Shown here piece by piece: positions 33,723 through 46,141 of a DNA stretch of 64,000 nt. A program made the translations under genes and the position numbers. Origin of the DNA: Trissonchulus latispiculum (lineage: Eukaryota; Nematoda; Enoplea; Enoplida; Ironidae); contig JASAND010007811.1 of NCBI GenBank assembly GCA_030248195.1, forward strand, positions 1-64,000. The letters are read 5' to 3'. The notes beneath the pieces were generated by a model. It saw only the letters and a list, made by a program, of their open reading frames with translations, was not told the DNA's origin and searched no databases. Position 1 is the first letter of the stretch. The number at the start of each line of letters is the position of its first letter.

Positions 33723-34431
33723 TTAAATCATTCCTGGTACACTGACAAACATGTGGTGGCTAAAAGGGGCAAGATTCCTCTACAGAGAACTGTCTCAATA
33801 AAGTTTCTACTAAAATATTGCTCGGACAATAGCATAAGCGTACCAGCTAACGAACTTCCATTGTAGACAATAACTACCCATCAGCATTTGCAATTGCAAT
33901 TCCACGCTGTTCATTAATGGGGAAAACTAAGAAAGGAATTACTCTACAAGTCGTTTGAGATGAACACTTGTCAAAACCATCTATTATTTTTGTAATATTT
34001 CTTTGCTGTTCGCTGGCAGTGTGACGGACGGTGCCGAAAACTTCTCCAGTCTAAATGTTTCCCACGGAAGATTTGCTCAGTTGCAGTCCATTTGTAGTGC
34101 TTACAGTGAAATGAAACTTCTAAATTTATTGACTTAGGCCTCTAAAGTAGCTGCAGTGGATTTAGAGCACTAACAGCGGTGCGAACAGGCGAGAGACTCT
34201 GGGTCACCTCTTAGATCCTTCAGATCAAGTAGCCTGGTTTTGGTCTACCCAATCTGGGATTTGTCCGCGTTAGACCGTGAGTTCGAACCTCCAAGCTAAG
34301 TTTTCCGTTCAAGGTCAATGCAAGTATCGTGAGCAACTGTTCAGCTGAAGCCCACCTTCTGGAATTTTAATTCGCTATCGCAACTTTCAAAACCAACTTA
34401 ACTACTAAACAAGACTGGATGCCACCAGACA

Positions 34432-34610
34432 TGTGCAGGAGGGGAAGTTCTGGGGGGGTGAAGGGCGACCGAAGGCCGCCGAAAACCGGATTTTTCCGGT
34501 TTTTTGCCGGAAAAATCCGGATTCTGGGGAGGGTGAGGGACCCCTCTGGGGGGGGGGTGAGCTCAGGTCTGGGGGGGGGGTCCCCAAACCCCCCCCCAAG
34601 CACACGTATG
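34432..34610. mobile_element. G-run element, GTGCAGGAGGGGAAG family
   Basis: GTGCAGGAGGGGAAGTTCTG is followed by G-runs, CGACCGAAGGCCGCCG, a near palindrome around CCGGATTTTTCCGG and further long G and C runs. The inverse of this order is at 46142-46325. Overlapping open frames on both strands here reflect base composition. Confidence 0.6.
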
Positions 34611-34948
34611 GATGCCACACTGATAAATCCTGCCTACGATTCTAGTCAAAGCTAATCTAAACCCTAAGATCCTATCAGAAAGAACCACAGAAAATATAAA
34701 TTTTAGAATTTAATGTACAAGAGCTATAGGCAGACGAAAAGGAAATGATAAGTTACAGACCGTCAGTAATGCAGAAAATTAGAAACAGCACAAGAATCAT
34801 CAACTGTCCAAACTGATACAGAATGCAACAAACAGTTACTGAGCATTGGACGGATACACTGCGGACAAGATATTACTAAGCTGCAAACGAATACTCAATA
34901 ACTTCAATAAGCGCACACAGACAAACACAACCAATAAATGATTCCTAG

Positions 34949-37204
34949 GGCTCGTACCTATTTATTAAACCTAAGCAAAAGTAGACCAGGATGATAACCC
35001 AGACCTAACCAGCAGTCTGACCTACGAACTGTCCCTACAGTGAAAGTTTTACAGAAGAAGCCTGGAAGAATTTGAACTTAGATTAAAACTCGAAACCTAC
35101 AAAACCAAGAACGAACTAGTCTTTAATATCGAGTCTGGTTTCTGGTAAATGCTCACTATACTAAATCCCTAACTACTTAGATATCGAGTGGGTCCGCCTA
35201 TCTGCTTATGGTGCCCGATATGCTTTTATTTTAATGGATGCAGTTAAGCTTGCACAGTTTCCACCCTTCCCGGGCACTAAATATTAGTTCTGATTGCCCA
35301 CTCGGCAGACAACCAGACGCTAATATCCTACTTCCTGCCTAAGGAAGCGGCCAACGGATAATTCGCACGAATTTCAGAAAGAAGTTTAAGGGCTGTTAGA
35401 TTTCCCCAAAAGGTTCGAAATTTAGATTCAACAAGATTTAAAGAGACAAGAAAACAGAGAAAACAATAGCGACGACAAAAGAATGCATAACTGTTTTTTT
35501 AAGAATTCAAAAGTATTCAAATTTATTCTTCTTTCTTCTTCTTCCTTGGGGATTCCCCAACTCAGCCCACAACCGAAAGTTTGATTGGTCTTGCAACAGA
35601 CCCTCAGAGCCGTGAAGCGGCTGGAATTTCGCTAAGGACAGCTTTGATGATCAGACGTCAGGTCGAGGGAGCAAGCCTCAACCAGGGGGAACGGGTGTGC
35701 ACGGCAAAGGCAATAGATGACCGGAAATGGGTGTCGGTCAAATCACCCTTGCTGACAGAACTGATGAAAGGGTGTCGGATAAATCACCCTGTTGTTGAAC
35801 TGATGAATGTGCACCCCGCTCTGTCCTGGCAGACTGTTTATCCCGTAGGCAGTTCAGAAAGAACAAAGTTACTATTCAAAGAACCTTTAACTCCGGAAAT
35901 TCCAGAGACTGTTTGACGGAGAAAGAGAGAGAGCTGCATCCAAAGAATTGAGAGGGCCAGGGGATCAGGATAGATCTCACACCGGCGGCGATGAAATGAT
36001 AGGATCGGGGGTCCAAGATCTCAGGAACTGGTGGGGGCGGCAAGATCGGCGGCAACTGATGGGCAGCAGCATTTATCCAGGCAGGCCAGGTTAAGGCAGG
36101 ACGGGGCTAGGTTCAACCTGAATCAAATGGGTTAAAACCGTTAGGATCTTTCGGAGAAAGATCCTAACACGATATTTCCTGGGTCCAGGAATAATCCCTA
36201 AGAAGCTGAGCTGTAAAGTTTGAAGGGTAAGTAAAATTGTGTAAAAGTTTGAGAGTGCGTTCTGTGGTTTAAAATTGAGAAAATTTTAATTGAAAGTGAA
36301 ATTTGAGGACTTTTGGGAGAGTTCCCAAAAGTCCAAGCTTCTCAGTGGATTTCCTTTCGGAAATCCACGCGACCCAGGTAATATCTGGACAGATATTACA
36401 AATCAGAATCATTTATAACAGTAAATAAAATAGTTTAATTTAAGGGACAATCCTCAGGGGTGTTTTTAGAAAAGGACCTCTGGGTCCTGTAAGAATCTCA
36501 GAGGCGATTCCCAGAAAAAGAGGGAAATCGCCTCTAAAAAAACTAGGCATTTAAAAGAGAAAATAAAGGGGGGAAGACCTAAGGTGGGACGCAGACCTAA
36601 ACCCCCTCCTAATCTAAAACCCCAAAAATTGACAAGGGGCTAGTGTTAAGGGGCTAGTGTTAAAACACTAGCCCCGTTCCGGAGTGGGGGGAAAATTTGG
36701 GCATAGTAACGCCCTATATTAAAGAAAAACAGGGGGAGTGAAGGGAGAGGCCAAAAGCGGCCGTACGGTTCGGAAGACGAGGTAAGACTGATGTTCAAAA
36801 CAAGTCTACCTGTCAATCACGACAATTTCGGCAATCATTCGTCTGATTGGCCGAAATTGTCCTCCGCGTAAAAGGCGCGCACTTAAATGATTCTGATTGG
36901 GTCCGAGTTGTTGCAATCATAAAATAACTTTGCGCGGGCTCTCAAGTGTTTACGTTAAAGGGGAAAGGGCAATTAAACTAATCCCTTTCCCCTATTGTAA
37001 GAATTAGGGAGAAAATTAAGAAAGATAACATCAAAGCGGACGCACTCAGGCGAGAAATTGACACTACGTCAATTTCTCGCTTAAAAGAGAAAAACAAGAC
37101 CTTACACCACTAAAAACCTGGACCAGAGGGTCCCCGTAATTAAAACTTAGTGACTGCAGATTAGGTAGGCAAAATAATTAATTAAAACTTAATAGGTACG
37201 AGCC
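34949..37204. mobile_element. Possible 2.26-kb element with GGCTCGTACCTATT inverted ends
   Basis: GGCTCGTACCTATT at 34949-34962 and its exact inverse at 37191-37204 are the only evidence for the limits. There is no transposase and no clear target duplication. It contains two GGGTGTCGGxxAAATCACCC repeats (about 35727 and 35769) and most of the hairpin array. The open frame at 35581-35916 has no recognised domain. Confidence 0.35.
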
Positions 37205-37703
37205 TTTCACAAAATACAAAATACACAATACAAAACACAAACGACTAGATAGCTAAGACATGAATTAAAATTAAAACTTTTCTTTCAGTTCCCCTCTTTT
37301 TTTTGCCTTTGAGTCTCAGCCGAGCTGGACTCAAAGAGTAGAGAAGTTGTACAGTTACAAAAGTAACGCATCTGTTACTCCAAATTGGCAATAAGGGAAG
37401 ACATAAAAGTCTTCCCTTAAATTACAAAACCAAAACTTTGCAAAAGAGGAAAACTTCAAAAGAATTCCACACTAGCTAAGCAAAAACCAGTTAAGTTCAG
37501 TGAAAGGGCAAGCCGAGCTTCCCTTTTGCTTTAAAACCAATGAAAACCAAATTAATTAAACTTTAAACTTAATTAACTTAACTTTCATTAATTAATTAGC
37601 TAGAATATGGATTAACTTAACTAAATATAAACTTTAATTAAACTTAAAATGAAGTTTAAACTATTAATAATCACAATACTTGAGGGACGAGCCGAGCTCT
37701 CCC
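36140..37703. repeat. Array of distinct near-perfect hairpins with short loops
   Basis: Hairpins (stem, loop): 36140-36168 (12, 5), 36173-36193 (9, about 2), 36269-36289 (8, 5), 36307-36334 (12, 4), 36345-36368 (10, 4), 36378-36399 (9, 4), 36473-36488 (6, 4), 36501-36534 (12, 9), 36650-36675 (11, 4), 36821-36861 (16 with bulges, 6), 36960-36992 (10, 13), 37050-37080 (13, 5), 37120-37133 (5, 4), 37307-37336 (9+4, 3), 37362-37379 (6, 6), 37392-37419 (11, 6), 37503-37526 (6+4, 3) and 37684-37703 (4+4, 3). The stem sequences are unrelated, so this is not a tandem repeat. No protein frame spans the region. Function is unknown. Confidence 0.8.
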
Positions 37704-37731
37704 GGTTAGGTCAGAAAATCAAGCATGACGC

Positions 37732-38425
37732 AAAATCGAACCACAGAAGCACCAATTATTTTGTGCTTATTTTAAAGAGGAAGACCTGCTGAGTTTATTT
37801 ATAAAAGTTTTAACATAGTTATTGATGTTAATTAATGTGAAATTTTTAATTAAGGACACTATGACCATCCAAGTCTGGAGGCCCATTTGAACTTCAATAT
37901 GTGGCTTACAAATCGGCTTGTAAAATAAAATCGAACCACAGAAGCACCAATTATTTTGTGCTTATTTTGAAGAGGAGAACCTGCTGAATTTGTTTATAAA
38001 AGTTTTGACATAATTATTGATGTTAATTAACATATAACTTTAATTAGAAACACCGTGACCGACCAAATCTGAAGGCCAACTTAAACTCCATTATGTGGCT
38101 TGTAAATCAGCTTGTAAAATGAAAACGAACCACAGAAAGGGTAATTATTTTTGGATATTCTCAAAGAGCAAAGCTTGCTGGTTTTAATGATATAAAGATT
38201 ATACTAATTAATTATGTTAATTAACGAGTAATTAAGCAAAAACCATTGATATGGTCGAAACTTGAAAGTAACTTTGCAATCTCCATATGAAGTTTGAAAA
38301 TGGCTTGTAGAATTAAAACGAACCACAGAATAGGTTGTTTTTTCTTTATAAATTGCAAGAACAGGTCTTAATCTATTCAGATATAATAAATTTTGATTGC
38401 ATTTCGACGTACAGTGAGTGAACAC
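37732..38425. repeat. ~195-bp tandem repeat, about 3.5 copies
   Basis: AAAATCGAACCACAGAA or AAAACGAACCACAGAA recurs at 37732, 37927, 38122 and 38315. Between these, each unit has AATTATTTT, an AAGAG..CCTGCTG segment, GTTAATTAA-rich sequence and TGTGGCTT(A/G)(T/C)AAATC. The first two units are the most alike and later ones diverge. It directly follows the hairpin array. Confidence 0.85.
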
Positions 38426-40806
38426 TGGCCTTTTTCCTGACCATGTTGGGTTGTTTTGGCCATAATAGCAGAATCCCTTTAATTAACTTAAATTAATGAG
38501 TGGACCGTGCTCTGCACTAATCATTGACAGTCGTTCTACACCTGCCAATCCGCCTGGGGAGCGGCACCCAACGGGCCTCTACCTAGCTGTCCCGCAACAG
38601 CATAATTAGTAAAAGCTAACTGCCAGCTCGAAACAACCCAACTTAAGCTTGAAACTTCATTCCTGTTAATTTTCCGAAATAATTCATGTCTTAACTATAG
38701 CAATAATTAAAGCTACAAATACGATGGCAATCAAACACATTCATTCCATTGTAGATTTCATTCCCTTCCCAATTTCCAGCAGAATCCAAGATTTAATATT
38801 CCGTGTTAAATCGAAACTGTTCGTTTATCAAATAAAATCATGCGACAAAACATTCATTTTCATTACACATTCCTCCGTAAGATTATATCAGTTTAAATCT
38901 CCCCTCAGCATGAACATTTGCAATATTCACCGTGACAGCGGTTAGGCCTGTCGGTCAAACAAAAACACCGACGTATCAACAACTCTACTTGGTTGTGCTG
39001 TGCTCCCACATTATTAAGGAAACATTTAATTCCATCCAAGCAGTGCAGCTTTGTCTTTGCTAAACTAATTTGCATATTGTGCGTGCAAAAAATGGTACAT
39101 AGCTAGGCCAGTGTTTAAAGAATAGGCTGATTCCTATGGCAACAAAGCTAATACATGTAAAACCTATAACAAACCCATATTAGGTACTCTAGGCTCCGGC
39201 TCTAGCCAGAGTAAAACGTACTGTAGCTTTATCCTTGCATACCACATTTCAGTATACTTTGCGAGGAAGGAAATTTCCTATAGAAAGCATACAGTCGCAC
39301 CAGGCTTGGACAATGATACAAAGCTAGGTACTTGGGAGCAGACGTAGTAACAATGCATGCTTTGACTGTGCCGTCTGAGTTTCCGCCGCTGAGTGGCAGG
39401 TAACTGATTAAAACGTTAGAAATAAAAAAGCAAACTCAATTATTGGATAATGTGCATGTATTGTATTGAACCAGTCTACTAAATTTGACTCATCTTGTAA
39501 GTACGGACTCAAGCTGAAGGCAAGTCTGTTCCATAGAGATCCCTTCTGAAACCAAGTTTAATGTTTGTGATTTAAAGCTAAGACATTGACATCTTTTTAC
39601 CGATTCTAGCAATTTATTTCCATTCCACAGTTTGTAACTATGTTGACAAATCTAATTAATTATTGTAGAATTAGTGAAAGCTTCCCATGGTCTCTGAAAA
39701 TATTTAATCTCATTTCGTGATACCAACATTGTTCTCACAACCATGCCAACAAACTATAAATTTTATCAGTGAAACAAATGGATAGTTATTAGGTAACGCA
39801 TGGAGGGACAAGCTACATAATCATCCACACAAGGACCAAAATGAAATATTTTTGTAAGCCGAAAGACGACAAATAGCATGGGCGGAAGAGGGCACATGCC
39901 CCATTCCTAATTACCTAAATTTAGTCAGCTCAAACATTATTTTAATAATGTTAAAATTTATTTTGAAGGCAAGCCTTTTATTTCACGTTTATTTATTTTC
40001 TCGGAAGGGATATAATTTAGTTAATTCTTATTTCTATCGAAACATTGTATATACATTAGTAATATTGAAATACTGCACTTTACTACATAATATGTCACCT
40101 TTTATTTCACGTTTATTTATTTCCTCAGAAGGGATATGCGCTTGATTTGGCTATTTATTCCACTTATTTTCCGATTTTGTTACATGCTGTCCTTATTCCC
40201 CGTATTTTCATCAGATTCAGGTAAATTTCCAACTTCAATCTTCATATTTTGTTAATTATTTAAATATCAATAATATGCTAACCTAGTTGCATTTCACGTT
40301 AGGCTGTCTACTTTGCTGAATTTTGTGAAAACGTCAACATCCAACGGATTTCGCTTTAATAGTCTCCTTAACTTGGTAACCCGTAAAAGATAATTGGGAA
40401 AGTATAAGGTTTATTGATATGTTATCTCAGAAAATATGTATCAACTGGCTGTTTACATATATTTTCTATGTCGTCCATAAAATCGAACATTCTGAAGCAA
40501 AACTCATGTCATCATAGTCAAATTCTTAAAGATACGATACAACATTTGACATTAGAGGCTGTGTCATCTCGTAATGAACCCATTGTGTTTGTACTCTGCC
40601 ACGTACAAAACTTTACATGTGCATAAGTTTGTACATTTGCAAAGTCGAAAGTAAAACTACCCTCATTAGCCCTATTGTTTTCAGTTGTGTGCTCACGCCT
40701 AGTGTTTTAGTGTTTTCATGTTGAAACGTCTCCTGTGTGTAACAGAAGGAACCAGTACACAATAACTACAAATCAGTGAGAACAGATTTCTTTGAAGAAA
40801 GCTGGC
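38426..40806. other. Upstream region of receptor B; no gene seen
   Basis: No convincing exon. A direct repeat of about 40 bases (CTTTTATTTCACGTTTATTT) occurs at about 39970 and 40098. The promoter of receptor B should lie near the 3' end of this stretch. Confidence 0.35.
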
Positions 40807-43800
40807 ATGTCTGCTTGCAACCAAAAATCATATTCTCACAAATGCGATTTGTGCATTGGATATTTTCAAATGATTCCAACAGCATTTTACTTCAACGAAT
40901 TACTTGATGACCCAAACGATAGATCTCCTGGCTTCTACATTCAGTATACTACAGAAGTTTGCTCTTATCTAGGTTTGAGATGCTGTTTTGTCAGATGTAA
41001 GTTTCCGTTTCCGTGTATTTTCCGTTCTTTTTATAGAAGGTGTTTACTTTTATGTAAAATCCACCACAAATAATTGTAGAAAATAAACAATTGAACAATA
41101 AATAATTAATAATGTAATATAATCTACCAATAATAATGTAGCTAATAATGTGTAATGCAAATACTATAATTAACAACAGTTTTTATCAGCTGCGACAACT
41201 TTTCAGATTATAATAAAGACTTTGGACAGCTTGTCAACGGCTCATGGACGGGAATGATAAGGGATATTGCAAATGGAGTGATTGATACATCGCTGCCGTT
41301 GTTTACGCCCTCTGCTGCACGAAGAGCAGTAGTTGACTTCACACCAACCGTCGCCGAAGCGGACTATGCCATAGCTATGCACTACCCAGCTTTCGACAAG
41401 TCGATTCGATTCCTAGTACACCCCTTTAAATTCTCAGTATGGGTGGCGGTTATCATGGTAGTTCTCTGTGCTGCTATAATTGTTTGTGCTTGCACCAAGA
41501 AGCGCCGCATAGGAATTGTTTCCAGCTTTGTGGAAAGCTTCATTCTTCTGGTCCGCCAGCAGCAGCTTACATTTACTTTGCGTGGAGGCGGCTACCTTCG
41601 CGTTTTATGCATAGCAGTTTGCATTGGTGGATTCTTTGTTTCTACCCACTATCAGGCAAGTTTGTAGAATAAAATTTCAAACGACTGTAAAATTGGAATG
41701 TTGCACCGTTTAGCCGATGTTAAATGAACAAATTTTAATTTAACATCTAATTAATATTTTAATATCGAATTTAATACGAATTTTCCTTTTGTTTGAATAT
41801 AGTCAAATGTTTGGTGGCAGAGAAAATTGTTTAAAAAAGAACAGTATCCCTATCCTTGTGTTTCGTTTGATTTGAAATTTCGAATTCGAAAATTTGAAAT
41901 TCGAAAAATTTGAAATTTTATTTTGGGGGTCAGCTCTGCAATCCAACGAACAGTTTAGCTTTCTGGAAGCTTAGAACTAATAAACCATGTGAATCGGTGA
42001 TGAATAATAAATTCTCACAAACAATTAGTATATTAATATGAAACTTTATAATTCCTAGTCTTTTGGTTTCAAGAAAAAGAACTGCTTGCTTTGGCGAATA
42101 CATTGCCAAGGAAAGCTGTTGCTTTCGACTGAAGTTTGCAGCAAGTTTTCATCAGAATGAAATTGATCAACTTAGTATATGACTGGAATTGTGTCTTTTT
42201 GGGAACTTAACCGTTATTAAACGGAAACTAGCTAAGAGGAACCAGAAACTAAAAGAATGGATACTAAAATGCTTCGACTATACATTTTAGCTACATCAGC
42301 AACACAGAAACCATGAATTTGCTAATTTTATACATTGTGCCGATTTCAAACTCCTTTGATTTGACAACATAAAGCTGCAAACGTTTCTTCACAAATTATT
42401 GGCGTCATTAGTGACAAATTGTTCTCCGAAAATAACATTTCGAAGACAGATAGTTCTAAACATCACTGCTCAAAAGTACAAGCCTAAGGACAAAGGCTAA
42501 GTCCTGAAACCAATTTGTGGTGATGCTTTATGAACTTGAATGAATACAGTTTAGTTTATTATGTTTGCATTGCATGGCCTATATAATTTATTGAACCGGA
42601 AGCTTTCTTCGCAACTGGCGCCTGTTAGACTACAGAAGAAATCTTTGGAATAGTTTTCAAAAGCAGCAGAAATCGGATTTTGGCCCTTGATGAACAGTAT
42701 GTTAGAATATGGATCGGCATTCCAAAATTGGTTTAAGCAAACATAGAACATAAAAATATAAGACATTTTTGACATAAGAAAAAACATTTTAGGCAGGACT
42801 GGCAAGTCGTCTCATCGTTACTCCTTTGCCACCGCCTATTAGAGATATTCATAATCTTAGTGAACTCATCAAAGAGAGAGAGTATAAAATCGCAGCGTAC
42901 ACAACGGGTTCCATTTTCTTTACTCCGGAATCCCAAGGCGGCCTTCAGAAGCTTTACGAAGCCTCACTGGTCAACCCTGCTGTAATCATTCGAGGTAAAA
43001 TACAGCAAAGCAAAGTAATAAGGTAATAAAGAAAAATGCTTTATTTTGTATCTCTGTATCTCAAGCTGGGAAAAGACGTTTGATTTTTGATTTTTAGCAA
43101 TTTTACATTTGTTCTCTAGAAGTTTGAATACTAAGTGTCTAGCCAACACTTGCAATCAAAATACCGTGTATAAATCAATAATCAATGTACCGTTTGTCTA
43201 ATCAGCGAGGCGTAGAGAAACTTGTACTTGCTGTGAGTAATTTCAGTTTAGTTTAAAATTTAGTTTACTAATTTAATTTAGAATTCTCCGCTGTAACGCC
43301 AGGATAGTGTAGATAGTTGCAATACTACGTTGACTAAGTAAGACCTTAAATTAAAAGCACACCTAATAAACTGTGATTGCAGAATTGACAAAATTTGTAG
43401 CATCTAAATATCGCTGAAACAGATTTCTTTTAGATGACGACAGGACAGGAGATATCTTGGAAACTAACAAAAACTATGTCATTTTTGAAGAAACAGACTT
43501 TTTCTTATATTGGGTTGGCAAAAATCCAAGACTATGCAAACTGTTTGTCGTTCCGGAACCAAACTTTAAGGACATACGCACTTTTCCCTTACGACGGGGA
43601 TCTCCTCTTCTTCACAATTTGTCCATGGCAGTCATGCACTTGTCCGTTCACGGAGTTATGGAACATCTGCGGCAGCGATACCTGCATGAGAAGGAACTTA
43701 CTAGAATGTGTCAGTTGATAAAGGGGGAAAAGCTGGCTGTTTCCATGGATCTGTCACAGTTTACGTTGGCATTCTATTTGTTACTGATACTGTTTTCAAT

Positions 43801-44927
43801 TGGAACACTTGCACTAGGTAGTGTTCAAGTGATTGTCTTCACATGCGGGTGATGCATACATTAATATGAAACAAAGCACATTAACCCAACAAACAAAAGT
43901 GTCTGCAAAAGGTAAAGAGTTTCCTCCGTAACATTTAAACTAATAATAAGTCTGCTGCGCTCTAGGATTCTAAAAGCTAATATTTAGTGTAGAGCCTTTT
44001 TATCTTGATGCAGGACTAAGTTAATTTAAAGTTTTTTCAAAGTTATTTTCCAAGCTTAGGTATCTGTAGCCAATACGGAATTATACAGCAGCGAAAATGC
44101 AGCAAGAATACATAAAGTAGCGGTGATCTGCAAAAGTTGAAGCAAGAAGCAATTTTGCTTTTCAGAATTGCTATTTGTAACCATTTTCGCTGACGCCTCA
44201 CAATTAAGAAGAATTTATATTTGTTTTATGAGTCATACGTACATAGTGAATTTCCAAAACTGAAAAACAGAAAACTTACGAGTATTTTATGTTCCGCCAT
44301 CTTAAAGCACTAGTTATACGCTTTCATGGTGACACTGACAGCTGTCTTTTGCCTGTAAAGTGCACGTAATTTTAGATGGCTGAGCAAACATAGGAGCCTG
44401 CTGCACTGAAGTCGCAGCAGGAATAATGTGTAAATGTAAGGGTATTTCGGTACACAATTATGTAGGCACGCTCTGTTCATGTTCAGAAGCTACGAATCAG
44501 AGCGATCTTTGGCCGCCAAAGGCAAGATCGCCAAGGATTGTGGGATCGATTCTCACCTTAGGCCCGAACAGGTGCGGTAGTAACATATCTTACTTTTTTG
44601 TTCGTAGCAAATCCATAGTCGTTTCGCGTATGACACATGATCGTATGTTTAGCGGCGAAAGTATATAATTTCGATAATGCGATTCGCTGAGAGCAGATAA
44701 CCGAGGTGCGACACTTATAACAGATTTCAGCATCCATGGCAAGTGCCCCCTTATGTACAGCTCTATGATTTATCCTAGCTACATCTTAAATATCCATTTC
44801 TTTATACTAAATTTGATATTGCTGTGTTGCAGCCTTTGAATCAATCATGCACAGAGTTACGTCCTTTGCAAATGGAAAATACAAAATTTCCGAAATTCCA
44901 CCAATCATATCTTCCGTGTTCCAATAA
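40807..44927 (+). CDS. IR-like ionotropic glutamate receptor B, complete, five exons, 439 aa
   Basis: Exons 40807-40996, 41207-41655, 42793-42994, 43434-43817 and 44833-44927 (TAA) join in frame. Exon 1, starting MSACNQKS, has GFYIQYTTEVCSYLGL, the first S1 helix. Exon 2 has GSWTGMIRDIANG and ARRAVVDFT (S1 arginine block, about residues 102-108), M1 (about 138-156), the pore region (about 168-184, without a standard Q/R site) and M3. Exon 3 completes M3 as STHYQ/AGLASRLIVTPLPPP, then S2. Exon 4 holds LRRGSPLLHNLSMAVMHLS and VMEHLRQRYLHEKE (distal S2) and M4 (FTLAFYLLLILFSIGTLALG). Exon 5 adds a 31-residue cytosolic tail. The amino-terminal clamshell domain is absent, as in many insect IRs, and I see no signal peptide, so an untranslated or extra first exon is possible. 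The family role is a ligand-gated cation channel; the ligand is unknown. Intron 2 has a GC donor. Confidence 0.88.
44491..44580 (+). repeat. tRNA-like box B fragment in intron 4 of receptor B
   Basis: GGGATCGATTCTCACC resembles a box B followed by a T-arm 3' half, and GCCGCCAAAGGCAAGATCGCC lies upstream. No full cloverleaf forms. Probably a tRNA-derived repeat fragment. Confidence 0.2.
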
Positions 44928-45705
44928 CACCTTCTTAACTGCCATTAAAGAAGGGATGAAGAATCGGCTACTGCACTTACCACAAGTACTATTTGATATG
45001 ATTACAATTCACTACGAATCATTTAAATGATACAGGTTTTCATATTGTGCTCTTGGTTTTTCTAAATAATAATCCTTTAAGATGGAGCAGTGTTAACCTT
45101 CGCACACCACAAAGTTTTACCGTCTGGTAAGCACCGAATGTTGTGCTGTGTAGTAAGTGAAGTGTGCTGTTACAATGCTGTATTATATTATATTAGCTTG
45201 GAGAAGAGTATTAGTAGCATCTAATTGCTCGCATAGGTTCATTACGCTATCGCACTTATTCCATGAAAGACATAAGCTTCTGGCAGCGATCGCAGTAGAA
45301 ATCTTTTGCAGTTCGCAGTATATGCATAAAAATTCCAATAGTAGGCATAATGAGACATACTACCCTCGTGGGCACTAAGCACATACTATTTGGTTACAAC
45401 GAAGCTTCTGCTTGTAAACGTTAACGCTAACCGAAAGCAATTTTACATTATAAGCAAGCAGGCATTACTTCACTTTAGGATACTCAATGCTTTGTTGCAA
45501 ACACAATGCTACTGAAGTTATATGGGGAAAACTAAATATTCAAACAACATCAACGGGTAATTTCTTTTACTGCGTATAAATGCTACGTGCAATATAACAA
45601 ATACGTGAATACTGATGCATTTTAGTACTATTGTTGTTGGAGTTGATTTTGTTTGAACACAGATGGTACCACAGTTGGAAACTTAATGTTGTATTTTCTT
45701 GCAGT

Positions 45706-46075
45706 AAAAGGATTTGCTTTGTATAATGCTGCTTCAAGTGCTGAAAATATAAGCCCAGAGCACAATTTAGGCTACATTAAGGTCATATCTGTTATACAGC
45801 TTTCACCAAACACTGGCGGCTTAAATGCAAAGCTTTGTTGGGGATTAGACGTACCAAAACTTGCACCATTTATTAAGATCGGTAAACTATGGGTCAAGAA
45901 TGAAACCACAGCTCTTTCACCGGACATTCCCCCAATAAATTACTATTCGTTACAAGGCCTATCAAATCAAAAGCGCCGCTTGTGTGAATCCGCAAGACAT
46001 CGCGATTTCAGTAGGAGATGCATGCTCCTTCGGACTAGCACAGATGAGCAATCGCAACCATGGGAAAGAAACTAG
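45706..46075 (+). CDS. Possible unrecognised exon downstream of receptor B
   Basis: After a good acceptor (TTTTCTTGCAG) an open frame runs GFALYNAASSAENISPEHNL ... VPKLAPFIKIG, with a possible donor (GGTAAACT) at about 45882, or on to a stop at 46075. The composition is protein-like but no family is recognised. It is not a receptor tail, since receptor B already ends at 44927. Confidence 0.25.
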
Positions 46076-46141
46076 CGGAAAGCTAAAACTGTTTTTGCAA
46101 AAAATTAGCAATTTTTGCTTTTTTAAAACATGTTATACCCG

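Noticed and set aside
34367..34655. Overlapping Pro/Gly-rich open frames on both strands
   Set aside because: They are caused by G and C runs in a non-coding repeat that recurs inverted at 46.1 kb.
44824..45030. 68-codon ORF at 44824
   Set aside because: It overlaps the terminal exon of receptor B in another frame; the phase-1 reading from the acceptor at 44832 gives the receptor tail instead.
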